The notes under the pieces: generated by a model
What the model was told of the DNA's origin: nothing
The model's database searches: none
The model's input: only the letters and a program-made list of their open reading frames with translations
Shown: positions 41,153 to 49,385 of the stretch, piece by piece
Layout: each line of letters opens with the position of its first letter
Numbering within the stretch: position 1 is the first letter of the stretch
IMG/VR virus record: IMGVR_UViG_3300006945_000001
Coordinates: 1-53,424 of that record
DNA length: 53,424 nt
Source of the DNA: a virus
Reading direction: 5' to 3' (one strand)
Translations under genes and position numbers: made by a program

Positions 41153-44100
41153 GAAGAGCAAGCTCTGGGAGAAGCCCACTCGCGTTCCTTCTGTCCAACT
41201 GGAGCGCAAGACCCATGCCATTCGTGCCTACGTCGGGCATCTTAGCCAGCGCCCCGATCTGTCCGAATATGCTCGTGGGGTTGCCTTCGTTCAGCTACTC
41301 AAGGACCTACTCATTGACGCCGATCCTCAGTTTCTCCAGGACTACCTCGGCGGTATGGAACACTCCCTGGCGGGACCGAAGACCGCCCTGTACAACAGAG
41401 GTAGGGTGGATGCGCTCTACGGAAACCTGATCATCGAGTTCAAGCGCAGCCTGTCGAAGTCACTCCCCGAAGCTGAAGAGCAGATCAAGAAATACTTGGC
41501 CCTGCTGTACTGCAACGCTGAAGAGCGGGCCCGGCCATTCATTGGCATGGCCACGGATGGAATTCAGTTCGTTACCTATGCACCCCGCCTGAACCCCGAT
41601 GTGGCTCAACCCACGCCGGGAGACATCCAACTCGTTGAGATCGAGAAGGCGAATTTCGAGTCGCTGACTCCTGAGGAGGCTTTCTACTGGCTAGACCGGT
41701 ATTTTGTTCGCAAGACAGGTCTGCTGGCTCCGCGCACGGATAGCATTGTCAAAGATTTCGGGCCGACCAGCGGCTCCTTCGTCCATGCGATGAACGTGCT
41801 TGACGGCGTTTGGAAGCACGTTGCCGACGACACGGAATCCCAGGTCTTCTACGAGAGCTGGCAAAAATACCTGAGAATCACCTACGGAGGTCCGGTCGCT
41901 GAGCGTGAACTTTTTCTTCGGCACACCTACCTGGCTACGCTCGCCAAGATCATGGTGTGGATTAGGCTCACAGGGGCGACTGAACCGCCCAGGGAACCCG
42001 AGCTAAGAAGTATCCTCAACGGACACTACTTTGGGCAGCGGGGCATACAGAACTTTCTCGAAGAGGATTTCTTTGCTTGGGTAGCCCGCGATGCGGCCTG
42101 GCTTCATACGCAGGTACTTGGCCGCCGGCTCGTCCTGCAACTGGCGACCTACAACCTACGCGAGCTTTCGGAAGACGTGATGAAGGGGTTGTACGAAAAG
42201 CTCGTAGACCCCAAGGACCGCCATGACCTAGGCGAATACTACACTCCCGACTGGCTTGCGGCCATGATCGTGCGCGAATGCCTGCGGCGTAACCCCCAGG
42301 CGTCAGTTCTCGATCCTGCTTGCGGCTCTGGCACCTTTCTCTATCAAACGATTCTCTACAAGCGGGAGCACTTGGGCCATTCAGCAAAGACCTTGAAGCA
42401 CATCGAGGAGAACGTCGTCGGAATCGACATTCACCCCTTAGCGGTCATCGTGGCCAAGACAATTTATCTGCTTGGCCTTGGCGATCTGCTTGAAAAACGG
42501 GGTAAGGCCATCCGTATTCCGGTCTATTTGGCGGATTCCGTAAGGCCGCCTCAAGAAAAGCTGCGAAAAAAGAGGGCTGCGCAGCAGGGAGATTTCGAGT
42601 TTCCCAGCCCGCTATACGTCGTACCTCTCGACGGTGATGCGGCCGAGTTCCCAGAGGATCTGGCCCTGACTGGCGAGCTTTACGACCGGGCGATTGAGCT
42701 CTGTGCGCAGTACGCCGCGTCCACTGCCAAGCACGCAATGCCTTCCGAGCAGGAATTGGCAAATTATCTTCGCCAGAACGAGCCTGCGCTTATCCAGAAC
42801 GCCGTTTGGCGCGCTTCGCTTTATGAACTTTTTCGCGTCTTGCGGACCAAGATTCGGGAACGGAAGGATACGATCTGGGCTTTCATCCTGAAAAACGTCT
42901 TCAAGCCGCTGCTGATGAGAGAGCGGTTCGATGTGGTCATCGGAAATCCGCCGTGGCTCTCTTATCGTTACGTGGAAAAGGGCGAATACCAGGAGTTCCT
43001 CAAAGGGGAGATCACCAAACACTACGGGCTGCTCACCGGACGGCCTGAGCTTCTGACCCACATGGAGCTTGGCACGCTCTTTTTTGTCCGCAGCGCCGAT
43101 TTCTATCTTCGGGCCGGAGGCAGGATCGGGTTCGTACTCCCCAAGAGCATCTTCGTAGCCGACCAACACCATGCCCTGCGCCAGGGCACCCACGCTGCCC
43201 GCCTCCGCTTGACGCAGGTCTGGAACCTCGAAGGCGTGCGGCCACTTTTCAACGTCCCTGCCGCCGTAGCCTTCGGCGAGAAGTCGTCCGGAGAAACCGA
43301 ATGGCCACTCCAAGGACGTGTGCTCACGGGTGAGCTTGCTGGTAAGAATGTTCCCCTTGAGGAGGCGGCGCAGAAACTTTTTGAACAAGCCACTCAATAC
43401 TGGCTCTCGATCAAGGGAACGCGCAGCTACTTTAGCGAGAAAAAAGAGAAGGCGGTCACACAAGGCAGCCCTTATGGTGAAAAGTTCGCCGAAGGTGCCA
43501 CGATTGTGCCGCGTTCGTATTGGTTCGTCGAGGTGCAGAAATCATCGGGCCTTGGGGTTGATCCGGCGCGGCCTTATGTGAAGACCGATCCGCGCGCGAT
43601 GGAAGCGGCCAAGGAGAAGTACCGGGATGTATGCCTCGAAGGTAACGTCGAAGCCGAGTTTCTTTACCAGACGCTGCTTTCCACTGACCTTGTCCCCTTC
43701 GGCCATCTCCCCTTTCGCACCGTCGTGCTGCCCGTCCGCTGGAGGGGTGACCGCTACGAAATGCTGACCGCAAAGCAGGCGCGGCAGGAAGGGTTTCTCG
43801 GCCTGGCCGAATGGCTGGAGAAGTGCGAAGCGATCTGGCGGGAGAAGCGCGGAGATAAAGCCACGCGTGAGACCATCTACGATTGGCTTGACTACCGCAA
43901 GAAGCTCACCCAGCAGCGCCGCAAGCGGTATACGGTGGTGTATCCTGCTTCAGCGACCTACCTTTGCGCTGCGGTCGTGGAGAATAGCGAATCTGAAATG
44001 CGATTGCGCCGATTCCTCGCTGAGAGCAAGCTCTATTATTTCGACACTGACGAACTGGACGAAGCGCATCTTCTGACGGCAGTGCTGAACTCCGGAGTCT

Positions 44101-44384
44101 TGGACGCTGAAGTCAAGCCGCTGCAGTCAAAAGGGGGCTTCGGCCCTAGGGACATTCACAAGAAAATGTGGGCATTCCCAATTCCTATGTACGAAGAACA
44201 GTCCGCCTGCCACAGGGAGTTGGCCCGTCTTGGCGACGAATGCAGCAAATTGGCCGGGAGTTTCGTCGCGAGTCTTTCTGCAAATGTTCGGGAGGGCAAC
44301 CTAGGTCGGCTGCGGAGTCTGGTGCGGGAAAAGTTGCAGCCGCAAATCGCCGAGATTGACAAGCTGGTTTCCAAAATCCTTTAG
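41124..44384 (+). CDS. Type IIG-like restriction-modification enzyme (nuclease plus adenine methylase)
   Basis: A 1086-residue protein. Near the N-terminus RVDALYGNLIIEFKRS supplies a PD-(D/E)XK triad (D96, E105, K107). The methyltransferase domain has motif I DPACGSGTF (about residue 396), VVGIDIHPLAVIVAKTIYLL and catalytic motif IV NPPW (about 608). The order gamma-class I then IV matches N6-adenine methylases. The C-terminal third (about 800-1086), including YRKKLTQQRRKRYTVVYPASATYL, is a likely target recognition domain. The single-chain layout fits type IIG/Eco57I-like or IIL enzymes that both cut and methylate. Overlaps the RadC gene end; the earlier TTG at 41115 is another possible start. 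The HTH-ImmA gene follows 26 bases later. Confidence 0.88.
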   Translation: MPTNQGQRTKKSKLWEKPTRVPSVQLERKTHAIRAYVGHLSQRPDLSEYARGVAFVQLLKDLLIDADPQFLQDYLGGMEHSLAGPKTALYNRGRVDALYGNLIIEFKRSLSKSLPEAEEQIKKYLALLYCNAEERARPFIGMATDGIQFVTYAPRLNPDVAQPTPGDIQLVEIEKANFESLTPEEAFYWLDRYFVRKTGLLAPRTDSIVKDFGPTSGSFVHAMNVLDGVWKHVADDTESQVFYESWQKYLRITYGGPVAERELFLRHTYLATLAKIMVWIRLTGATEPPREPELRSILNGHYFGQRGIQNFLEEDFFAWVARDAAWLHTQVLGRRLVLQLATYNLRELSEDVMKGLYEKLVDPKDRHDLGEYYTPDWLAAMIVRECLRRNPQASVLDPACGSGTFLYQTILYKREHLGHSAKTLKHIEENVVGIDIHPLAVIVAKTIYLLGLGDLLEKRGKAIRIPVYLADSVRPPQEKLRKKRAAQQGDFEFPSPLYVVPLDGDAAEFPEDLALTGELYDRAIELCAQYAASTAKHAMPSEQELANYLRQNEPALIQNAVWRASLYELFRVLRTKIRERKDTIWAFILKNVFKPLLMRERFDVVIGNPPWLSYRYVEKGEYQEFLKGEITKHYGLLTGRPELLTHMELGTLFFVRSADFYLRAGGRIGFVLPKSIFVADQHHALRQGTHAARLRLTQVWNLEGVRPLFNVPAAVAFGEKSSGETEWPLQGRVLTGELAGKNVPLEEAAQKLFEQATQYWLSIKGTRSYFSEKKEKAVTQGSPYGEKFAEGATIVPRSYWFVEVQKSSGLGVDPARPYVKTDPRAMEAAKEKYRDVCLEGNVEAEFLYQTLLSTDLVPFGHLPFRTVVLPVRWRGDRYEMLTAKQARQEGFLGLAEWLEKCEAIWREKRGDKATRETIYDWLDYRKKLTQQRRKRYTVVYPASATYLCAAVVENSESEMRLRRFLAESKLYYFDTDELDEAHLLTAVLNSGVLDAEVKPLQSKGGFGPRDIHKKMWAFPIPMYEEQSACHRELARLGDECSKLAGSFVASLSANVREGNLGRLRSLVREKLQPQIAEIDKLVSKIL

Positions 44385-44410
44385 GCCTCCGGTTTTAGCG
44401 GGAAGAGGCA

Positions 44411-45574
44411 ATGGGTCGAAACGTAAAGATTCCGGTCAGCCCCCAGGTACTGAAATGGGCGCGGGAAACCTCGGGCGCGACCGTTGAGGATGCCGCCAAA
44501 CGAGTCAAGGTGCCTGCTCTCACTTTCGCAAGGTGGGAGAACCAGGGGACTACACTCAGTCTCACACAGGCGAGGGCCTTGGCGGCTTATTTCAAGAGGC
44601 CGCTGGCCGCGTTCTTGTTACCCGAACCGCCCCCTGAGCGGCCCCTGCCGCGAGACTTTCGCACCTTACCCAATCGCCAGGGCCAGCTTGAACGTGAAAC
44701 GCGCCTAGCCCTCAGGAAGGCACGCCGTCTGCAAACAGTCGCTCGGGAACTCATGCAGTCCTTGGAGCGGGAAACCACTCCTCCATTTGCGGGCGTAAAG
44801 CCTTCGGACGACCCCGCAACTGTGGCGGGCCGAGAAAGGGATCGATTGGGGGTAAGCCTTGACCAGCAGCAAGATTGGCAAGACGAGTGGGAAGCCTTCC
44901 GCGAATGGCGCGCCGCTATCGAACGGCAGAACATCCTGACCCTTCAGTTCCCCATGTCGGTTGACGATGTGCGCGGGTTTTCCTTAGGCGACGAGGAACC
45001 ATATGTAATCACCGTGAGTTCATCGGATGCGGTTCGTGCGCGCATTTTCACGCTGTTCCACGAATACGGCCATCTGCTTCTTCACAGTGCAGGTATCTGC
45101 GCCCCAAGGTTCGAGGCCAGCAGTCAGAGACAAGAGCTTCAGATCGAGCAATGGTGCAACCGCTTTGCTGGCGAGTTTCTTGTTCCGAGGTTGGCACTAC
45201 AGTCCTTATCGTTAGGGCGAGTTCCGCTCGAAGGCCAATCCCTCGCCGACGCACTTTCAGAGGGAGCTAGGAGGTTCAAAGTCAGCGAAGCGGTCATGCT
45301 GTTCAGGTTGCTGCACGCCGGCCTGGTTTCGAGAGCTAGATTCAGGGAGACACTTGCGGATATCCAAGCAAGAGACCATCGAGCTAGGCGCAAAGGCGGC
45401 CCAATCCGCCCTGCAAGAAAGTGTCTCGCCGAAAATGGCGTCCTCTTTTCCTCTTTGGTTTTGGAAGCGAGAAACCGGGGCGTCATCACCTACGCCGACG
45501 TGAGCGACTTTCTGAGTGTGCGCCTGAAGCACTTGCCGGAGATCGAATCGTCTTTGATGGCACGCGCAGCATGA
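44411..45574 (+). CDS. XRE HTH plus ImmA/IrrE-type metallopeptidase
   Basis: A 387-residue protein. The N-terminal HTH (KWARETSGATVEDAAKRV, FARWENQGTTLSLTQARALA) is followed by a proline-rich link, a helical region, and the DUF955 peptidase domain with the zinc-binding HEYGH (H217, E218, H221). Downstream blocks (EQWCNRFAGEFLVPRLAL and FKVSEAVMLFRLLHAGLVS) are typical of the family. This type often pairs with a DUF4411 PIN-like protein, exactly as here (seven bases between genes). In related systems the protease is a regulator or antitoxin, cleaving a repressor on stress. Confidence 0.93.
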   Translation: MGRNVKIPVSPQVLKWARETSGATVEDAAKRVKVPALTFARWENQGTTLSLTQARALAAYFKRPLAAFLLPEPPPERPLPRDFRTLPNRQGQLERETRLALRKARRLQTVARELMQSLERETTPPFAGVKPSDDPATVAGRERDRLGVSLDQQQDWQDEWEAFREWRAAIERQNILTLQFPMSVDDVRGFSLGDEEPYVITVSSSDAVRARIFTLFHEYGHLLLHSAGICAPRFEASSQRQELQIEQWCNRFAGEFLVPRLALQSLSLGRVPLEGQSLADALSEGARRFKVSEAVMLFRLLHAGLVSRARFRETLADIQARDHRARRKGGPIRPARKCLAENGVLFSSLVLEARNRGVITYADVSDFLSVRLKHLPEIESSLMARAA

Positions 45575-45581
45575 GAACTTC

Positions 45582-46070
45582 ATGGCCGATGACGTATATT
45601 GCATCGACGCGAGTTCGCTGATTAAGTTGAGGCAGGATTTTCGGCGGAGCGTTTTCCCGACGCTGTGGGACAAAGTTGAGAAACTGATTCAGGGAGGCAG
45701 ATTGGTCGCGGCCAATGAAGTGTTAGAGGAAATCAAGAAGGACGACGTCCTTGGACCGTGGGCCAAAAAGAACAAGAAGATGTTTCGAAAGCTGGACCAG
45801 AAGCAAGTGGAGCTGGCGGCTGAGGTTGCGGGCAAGTTCCGAGAGCTGGCAAAGCCAGGGCGCTTTGGACCAGCGGCAGATACATTCGTCGTTGCACTTG
45901 GGAGTGCGCAAGACCAAGCTCTGTCTGGCTCGCTTCTTTCGTCGCCGTCTCGATGCCTGGTGGTAACCGAAGAACGCGGCCCAAACAAAATTCCCGGCGC
46001 GTGCAAACACTACGGCGTGATCTGCGTGAGCCTTGTAGACGTGTTTGAGCGCGAGGGTTGGAAATTCTAG
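45582..46070 (+). CDS. DUF4411 PIN-like protein (toxin candidate)
   Basis: A 162-residue protein. The first acidic motif YCIDASSLI (D9) and the later VLEEIKKDD and AADTFVVALG, with a third acidic or asparagine region near CLVVTEER, give the PIN-like spacing of acidic residues that bind metal for RNA cleavage. DUF4411 proteins regularly follow XRE-ImmA genes as a toxin-antitoxin-like pair. The start overlaps the previous reading frame closely and lacks a clear ribosome site, so translation is probably coupled. Confidence 0.88.
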   Translation: MADDVYCIDASSLIKLRQDFRRSVFPTLWDKVEKLIQGGRLVAANEVLEEIKKDDVLGPWAKKNKKMFRKLDQKQVELAAEVAGKFRELAKPGRFGPAADTFVVALGSAQDQALSGSLLSSPSRCLVVTEERGPNKIPGACKHYGVICVSLVDVFEREGWKF

Positions 46071-46117
46071 GGTGCCGGTTGAAGCGGTGACCGGGACCTC
46101 TTGGAGCAGGAGGCACC

Positions 46118-47422
46118 ATGCCAAAGATAGGTGAAATCCCTCGAAGCGGCCATGAAAAACTCGACCTGCCGGGCCTGCCTTGGCTTCAAGAAGCTTTACA
46201 CGGCGGCCTCGTGCGAGGCGGAGTTTATCTGCTTGCCGGTGAGCCGGGCATCGGGAAGACAACCTTGGCGGTTCAAATCCTGGCCGATTTGTCGAAGCGT
46301 GGCATTCCCTCCCTGTACCTCACGAACGAGCAAAGTTTGAACGACATTGTGGGAGTAGTGGACAGAGTTACCAGCCATCTGCCGCCGCAAGAGGCTTCTG
46401 CCGTCAAAGACAATCTATTCTGCGACGATGCAGTGGCCGAAGTGAAAGACCTCCCTGATTTCCTTGCCCGGCGTGTGCTTTCGGAGGGGCAGGAATACCA
46501 CGGCAGCCGCATCATGGTTTTCGATTCCATCCAAGGTCGAGGGCTCGCGGCCACCGCGACCCAACAGTACCGTTCGCTTTATCGCTTCAACGATCTGGCG
46601 AAGAACGCGGGCTTATGCAGCCTTCTGATTGGGCACATCACGAAGCGCGGCCAGATCGCTGGTCCCAAAGACTTGGAGCACAACATTGATGCGGTCATTT
46701 ACTTGCGCCGGGCGTTCCGGCTGCGTCCGCTGTTCGTGCCCAAAAATCGGTTCGGGCCAGCGTTGTTCGATCCACTCGTCCTTACGATGGACGACCACGG
46801 GCGACTTTCAAAGGCCCCTCACACCACGGCCCAGAGCAGCACGGTCTTCGGCTGGTCAGGAATCGGGGAGCGGCTGACGGAGGCGCAGGCGACGGTCAGT
46901 CTGCCGCGCTACGGCTCCAGCCCCGAGCTTAACGCGCCCAACCTGCCGCGTGCTCGCGTCAAACAGCTCATGAATACTATCAGCCAGCTGAAAGACGTGG
47001 ACGTTACGAATCTTTCGTACAACATCAACTGCTACCTGCCGGGACGGGAACGGTATGCCGAGGAGCTAGACCTCCCGATTGCAATCGCCCTGTTGAGTTC
47101 CTATCTGCAGCACCCCGTCCCATCAGGCAGCTTGTTTGTTGGTGAGCTAGACCTTACTTCACGCATTCGCCCACCCGAACCTCAGTACCTGGCTGAATTG
47201 GCTCAGGTTCTCGTGCGGAACCATCTGGGCACGATCCAGCATGTCTATCTGGCCGCTGACTTGCAGCGCGACATGGAACAACATCTGGCCGAGCAGATCA
47301 AAGCTGCCCGAGAAGAAGGCATTGCCGTCCCCCAAGGGAACCACAGCATCCAAGTGCACGGTGTGCGGAATCTGTCTGAGTTGCTCAATCTGCTCTGGTC
47401 GGACATCGGCGTGACCACCTGA
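46118..47422 (+). CDS. RadA/Sms-like ATPase with Lon-like C-terminal domain
   Basis: A 434-residue protein. Walker A GEPGIGKTT (residues 41-49), a Walker B-like IMVFDSI, the RadA hallmark KNRFG (about 208-212), and a C-terminal P/Lon-type domain with SYNINCYLPG, LDLPIAIALLSSYL and FVGELDLTSRIR. The N-terminal zinc finger (CxxC pairs) of chromosomal RadA is absent, so this is a distinct branch. RadA is a DnaB-type helicase for recombination intermediates; here it closes an operon that opens with a RadC-derived gene and includes a restriction enzyme. GGAGG precedes the ATG. Confidence 0.92.
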   Translation: MPKIGEIPRSGHEKLDLPGLPWLQEALHGGLVRGGVYLLAGEPGIGKTTLAVQILADLSKRGIPSLYLTNEQSLNDIVGVVDRVTSHLPPQEASAVKDNLFCDDAVAEVKDLPDFLARRVLSEGQEYHGSRIMVFDSIQGRGLAATATQQYRSLYRFNDLAKNAGLCSLLIGHITKRGQIAGPKDLEHNIDAVIYLRRAFRLRPLFVPKNRFGPALFDPLVLTMDDHGRLSKAPHTTAQSSTVFGWSGIGERLTEAQATVSLPRYGSSPELNAPNLPRARVKQLMNTISQLKDVDVTNLSYNINCYLPGRERYAEELDLPIAIALLSSYLQHPVPSGSLFVGELDLTSRIRPPEPQYLAELAQVLVRNHLGTIQHVYLAADLQRDMEQHLAEQIKAAREEGIAVPQGNHSIQVHGVRNLSELLNLLWSDIGVTT

Positions 47423-47458
47423 TGTGGGGTGCCCTCACCTGAGTATTAAAGTGGTCAC
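47411..47458. terminator. Inverted repeat between convergent RadA-like and GpZ-like genes
   Basis: GTGACCAC (47411-47418) pairs with GTGGTCAC (47451-47458) around a 32-base loop that contains a smaller GTGGGG...CCTCAC stem. It spans the stop codons of both convergent genes. Possible bidirectional terminator; no strong T-run. Confidence 0.4.
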
Positions 47459-48111
47459 TTCCCGTTCGGGCGGCTGAACGCTCTCCCGAACTGCTGCACG
47501 AACTCGCGGGTGAAGATGCGCACGGCAATCCTCGTGAAATCGAGCAGGGCTTTGAGGCGCGGGCGGCGCTGGAAGGCGTAGATCAGCTTGGAGACGCTGC
47601 TTTTAGCCTTTCCGCCGACGCGCTGTAGGACGCCCAAGTCTGGAATGATGAAGGTGCGCAGCTCGCCCTTCCATTGCACCTTGCCGGTTTTGGTTCTGTG
47701 GCGGCGGAAGCGGAGCTTGCGGAAGGTGAACTCCTCTTGGACAGGCTGCTTGAAGCTGGGCCGTGCGGGGCCGCCTGTGAGTGGCACGGCGACGGACTTA
47801 CCCTTGGCCGGTTCTTTTTCGCCGCCCTTCTCGAAAAAGCCGAGTAGCACGCGCTTCTTCGTGGGGTCAATCGCGACTTCGGCGAACGGGCGGCCCTTCC
47901 GCGGACTGGCAAAGGCCGTGATCTTGATAAGGCGATACAGGAAGCCGGTCTTGCGCACGGTGAACTTCCTGTCGAGGTTGACGCGCTCGGCCGTCTGGAT
48001 CTCTTTGGCCGTTTCGTTGAGGGCCTGCGCAGTGCTGAAGGCCAGCCGCTTGGCTTCTCGGTGTGTCCGTGCCTTGAGGGCTTTCGCGTCGATCTGGGCT
48101 TTGATCTGCAC
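47455..48111 (-). CDS. GpZ-like tail completion protein, detached from tail module
   Basis: A 218-residue basic protein. FSTAQALNETAKEIQTAER, then DRKFTVRKTGFLYRLIKI, resembles the N-terminal part of lambda gpZ and related minor tail proteins, as does the basic middle section (FRKLRFRRHRTKTGKVQW). It lies four bases after the HD gene and well away from the other structural genes, which start near 31 kb. Cargo island insertion between this gene and ParB may have separated it from the late operon. Family assignment is moderate. Confidence 0.6.
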   Translation of the reverse strand: MQIKAQIDAKALKARTHREAKRLAFSTAQALNETAKEIQTAERVNLDRKFTVRKTGFLYRLIKITAFASPRKGRPFAEVAIDPTKKRVLLGFFEKGGEKEPAKGKSVAVPLTGGPARPSFKQPVQEEFTFRKLRFRRHRTKTGKVQWKGELRTFIIPDLGVLQRVGGKAKSSVSKLIYAFQRRPRLKALLDFTRIAVRIFTREFVQQFGRAFSRPNGK

Positions 48112-48115
48112 GCTT

Positions 48116-48661
48116 CTATCGCCCCGCCGTGAGTTCTTGGAAGCGCTGCAAGAAGGCTGCCTTTGCTTCAGTTGGTGACAGCGGGACGATTCTGTCGGGT
48201 AGCGGCACGCCTGTGCCGTTCAAGGCCTTCGGGAGTTTGCCGAACAGGTCGCGCTGCTCGGTTGCCAGAAGAATCTGGTCGGCCAGGCCCACGCACTCGG
48301 GCTGCATGGTGTCCAGGCCAAACCGCTGGCAGATCACGCGCATTAGTCGCTGCTCGGCGCGTCGGTAAAGCCACCCCATCAGGCCGCTCTGTTTCAGCGG
48401 GCGCGGCCAGTCGAGCAGGTAGGCTTCAGCCGCGTCGTGCAACAGCGCCCACAACTGATGCGGGGCCGGGACGATCTGGCTCACACGCACGCTGTGTTCG
48501 GCCACGCTGTAGAACTCGCGCGTGTGGCCGCTGAAGCGGCACTGGTGAGACAGCGAGTGGGCGATATCGAGGATCGAAACTTCATCGGGTCTCGGGTCCA
48601 TCGGCCAGAATATCCGCCCGGTGTAAGTTTTGAAGTGCGGCCCTCTGCGCTTAACGGCCAT
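48116..48661 (-). CDS. HD-domain hydrolase (YfbR-like, nucleotide metabolism)
   Basis: A 181-residue protein. The start at 48661 follows AGGAGGG; upstream in-frame sequence overlaps the loader gene and is not conserved in style. The HD motifs are VAEHSVRVS (H), LLHDAAEAYLLDWPRPL (HD) and a later D in LADQILLATEQRDLF. Such phage proteins act as deoxynucleoside 5'-monophosphatases or related hydrolases that tune nucleotide pools. Located at the end of the replication genes. Confidence 0.87.
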   Translation of the reverse strand: MAVKRRGPHFKTYTGRIFWPMDPRPDEVSILDIAHSLSHQCRFSGHTREFYSVAEHSVRVSQIVPAPHQLWALLHDAAEAYLLDWPRPLKQSGLMGWLYRRAEQRLMRVICQRFGLDTMQPECVGLADQILLATEQRDLFGKLPKALNGTGVPLPDRIVPLSPTEAKAAFLQRFQELTAGR

Positions 48662-49385
48662 TGGCCGGCCCTCCTGAGTGGGATTTGCGCTCCCGCCTGT
48701 CGCGCCCGGCGAAGGCCAGCAGGGTAAAGCTGGAAAGCCGCGATGCAATGCGTTCATCCATCTGCTCTCTGATCTGCGCGAGCGTCCAATTCGTCGTCAC
48801 GATGGTCGGCAGCATTGCGTTCAGCCGCCTGTCGAGCACTTCCAAGGTGTAGCGGCGCTCGAAGTCGGTCAGCGCGCCCGCGCCCAAGTCGTCGAGCACC
48901 AGCAGGCGCGCTTTCGCGTACTCTGCGAGCACGCCTTCTTCGGTGAAGCCCTGGTCGTAGGTCTGGCGGATTGCTTGGAACAGGTCGGCGGCGCGACGGA
49001 ACATGATCGGTCTGCCGAGCTCGATGCACGCCCTGGTGATCGCAGCGGCAAGATGCGTTTTGCCCGTACCAGCCGGGCCGCACAGCAGCAGGCCGTCTCC
49101 CGGCTTGGCGAACCACGCCGTCACGCCTTCGACGATCTGAGCGGGGAAGTCGCTCAGCCGGGCCTGCCGGTACCGCTGGGGCAGCGCAGCGGCAATCTTG
49201 CGTTCTTTCTGGCAACCGCAGGGCACCGCCGCGCGATGCCCGTCGGACTCCGTCAGCTTCCAGCCCGTGTCACCGCACTCAGGGCACGTTGACGACGAGA
49301 TCGGGCTCTCGCTCATAGGTTCGCGTAGGGTCGCCGCTGTGGTATGCCCCGCCAGTTTTTCTGCGATCTCCTTTACGGCCTGCAT
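48651..49385 (-). CDS. DnaC/IstB-like helicase loader
   Basis: A 244-residue AAA+ ATPase. An N-terminal zinc-binding part (CPECGDTGW, then VPCGCQKERK) is followed by Walker A GPAGTGKTH, Walker B LLVLDDLGAG, sensor region IVTTNWTLAQI and arginine finger-like R residues in DERIASRLSSF. It loads the host replicative helicase onto phage DNA after the initiator at 49279-50112. The start has a perfect GGAGGG site and lies inside the initiator gene's 3' end (107-base overlap). Confidence 0.92.
   Translation of the reverse strand: MQAVKEIAEKLAGHTTAATLREPMSESPISSSTCPECGDTGWKLTESDGHRAAVPCGCQKERKIAAALPQRYRQARLSDFPAQIVEGVTAWFAKPGDGLLLCGPAGTGKTHLAAAITRACIELGRPIMFRRAADLFQAIRQTYDQGFTEEGVLAEYAKARLLVLDDLGAGALTDFERRYTLEVLDRRLNAMLPTIVTTNWTLAQIREQMDERIASRLSSFTLLAFAGRDRRERKSHSGGPANGR

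Noticed and set aside
40835-47422. BREX or DISARM assignment for the methylase operon
   Set aside because: No PglZ, BrxC, DrmA/DrmB helicase or similar hallmark genes; the Lon-like domain belongs to a RadA-type protein with KNRFG, not to BrxL.
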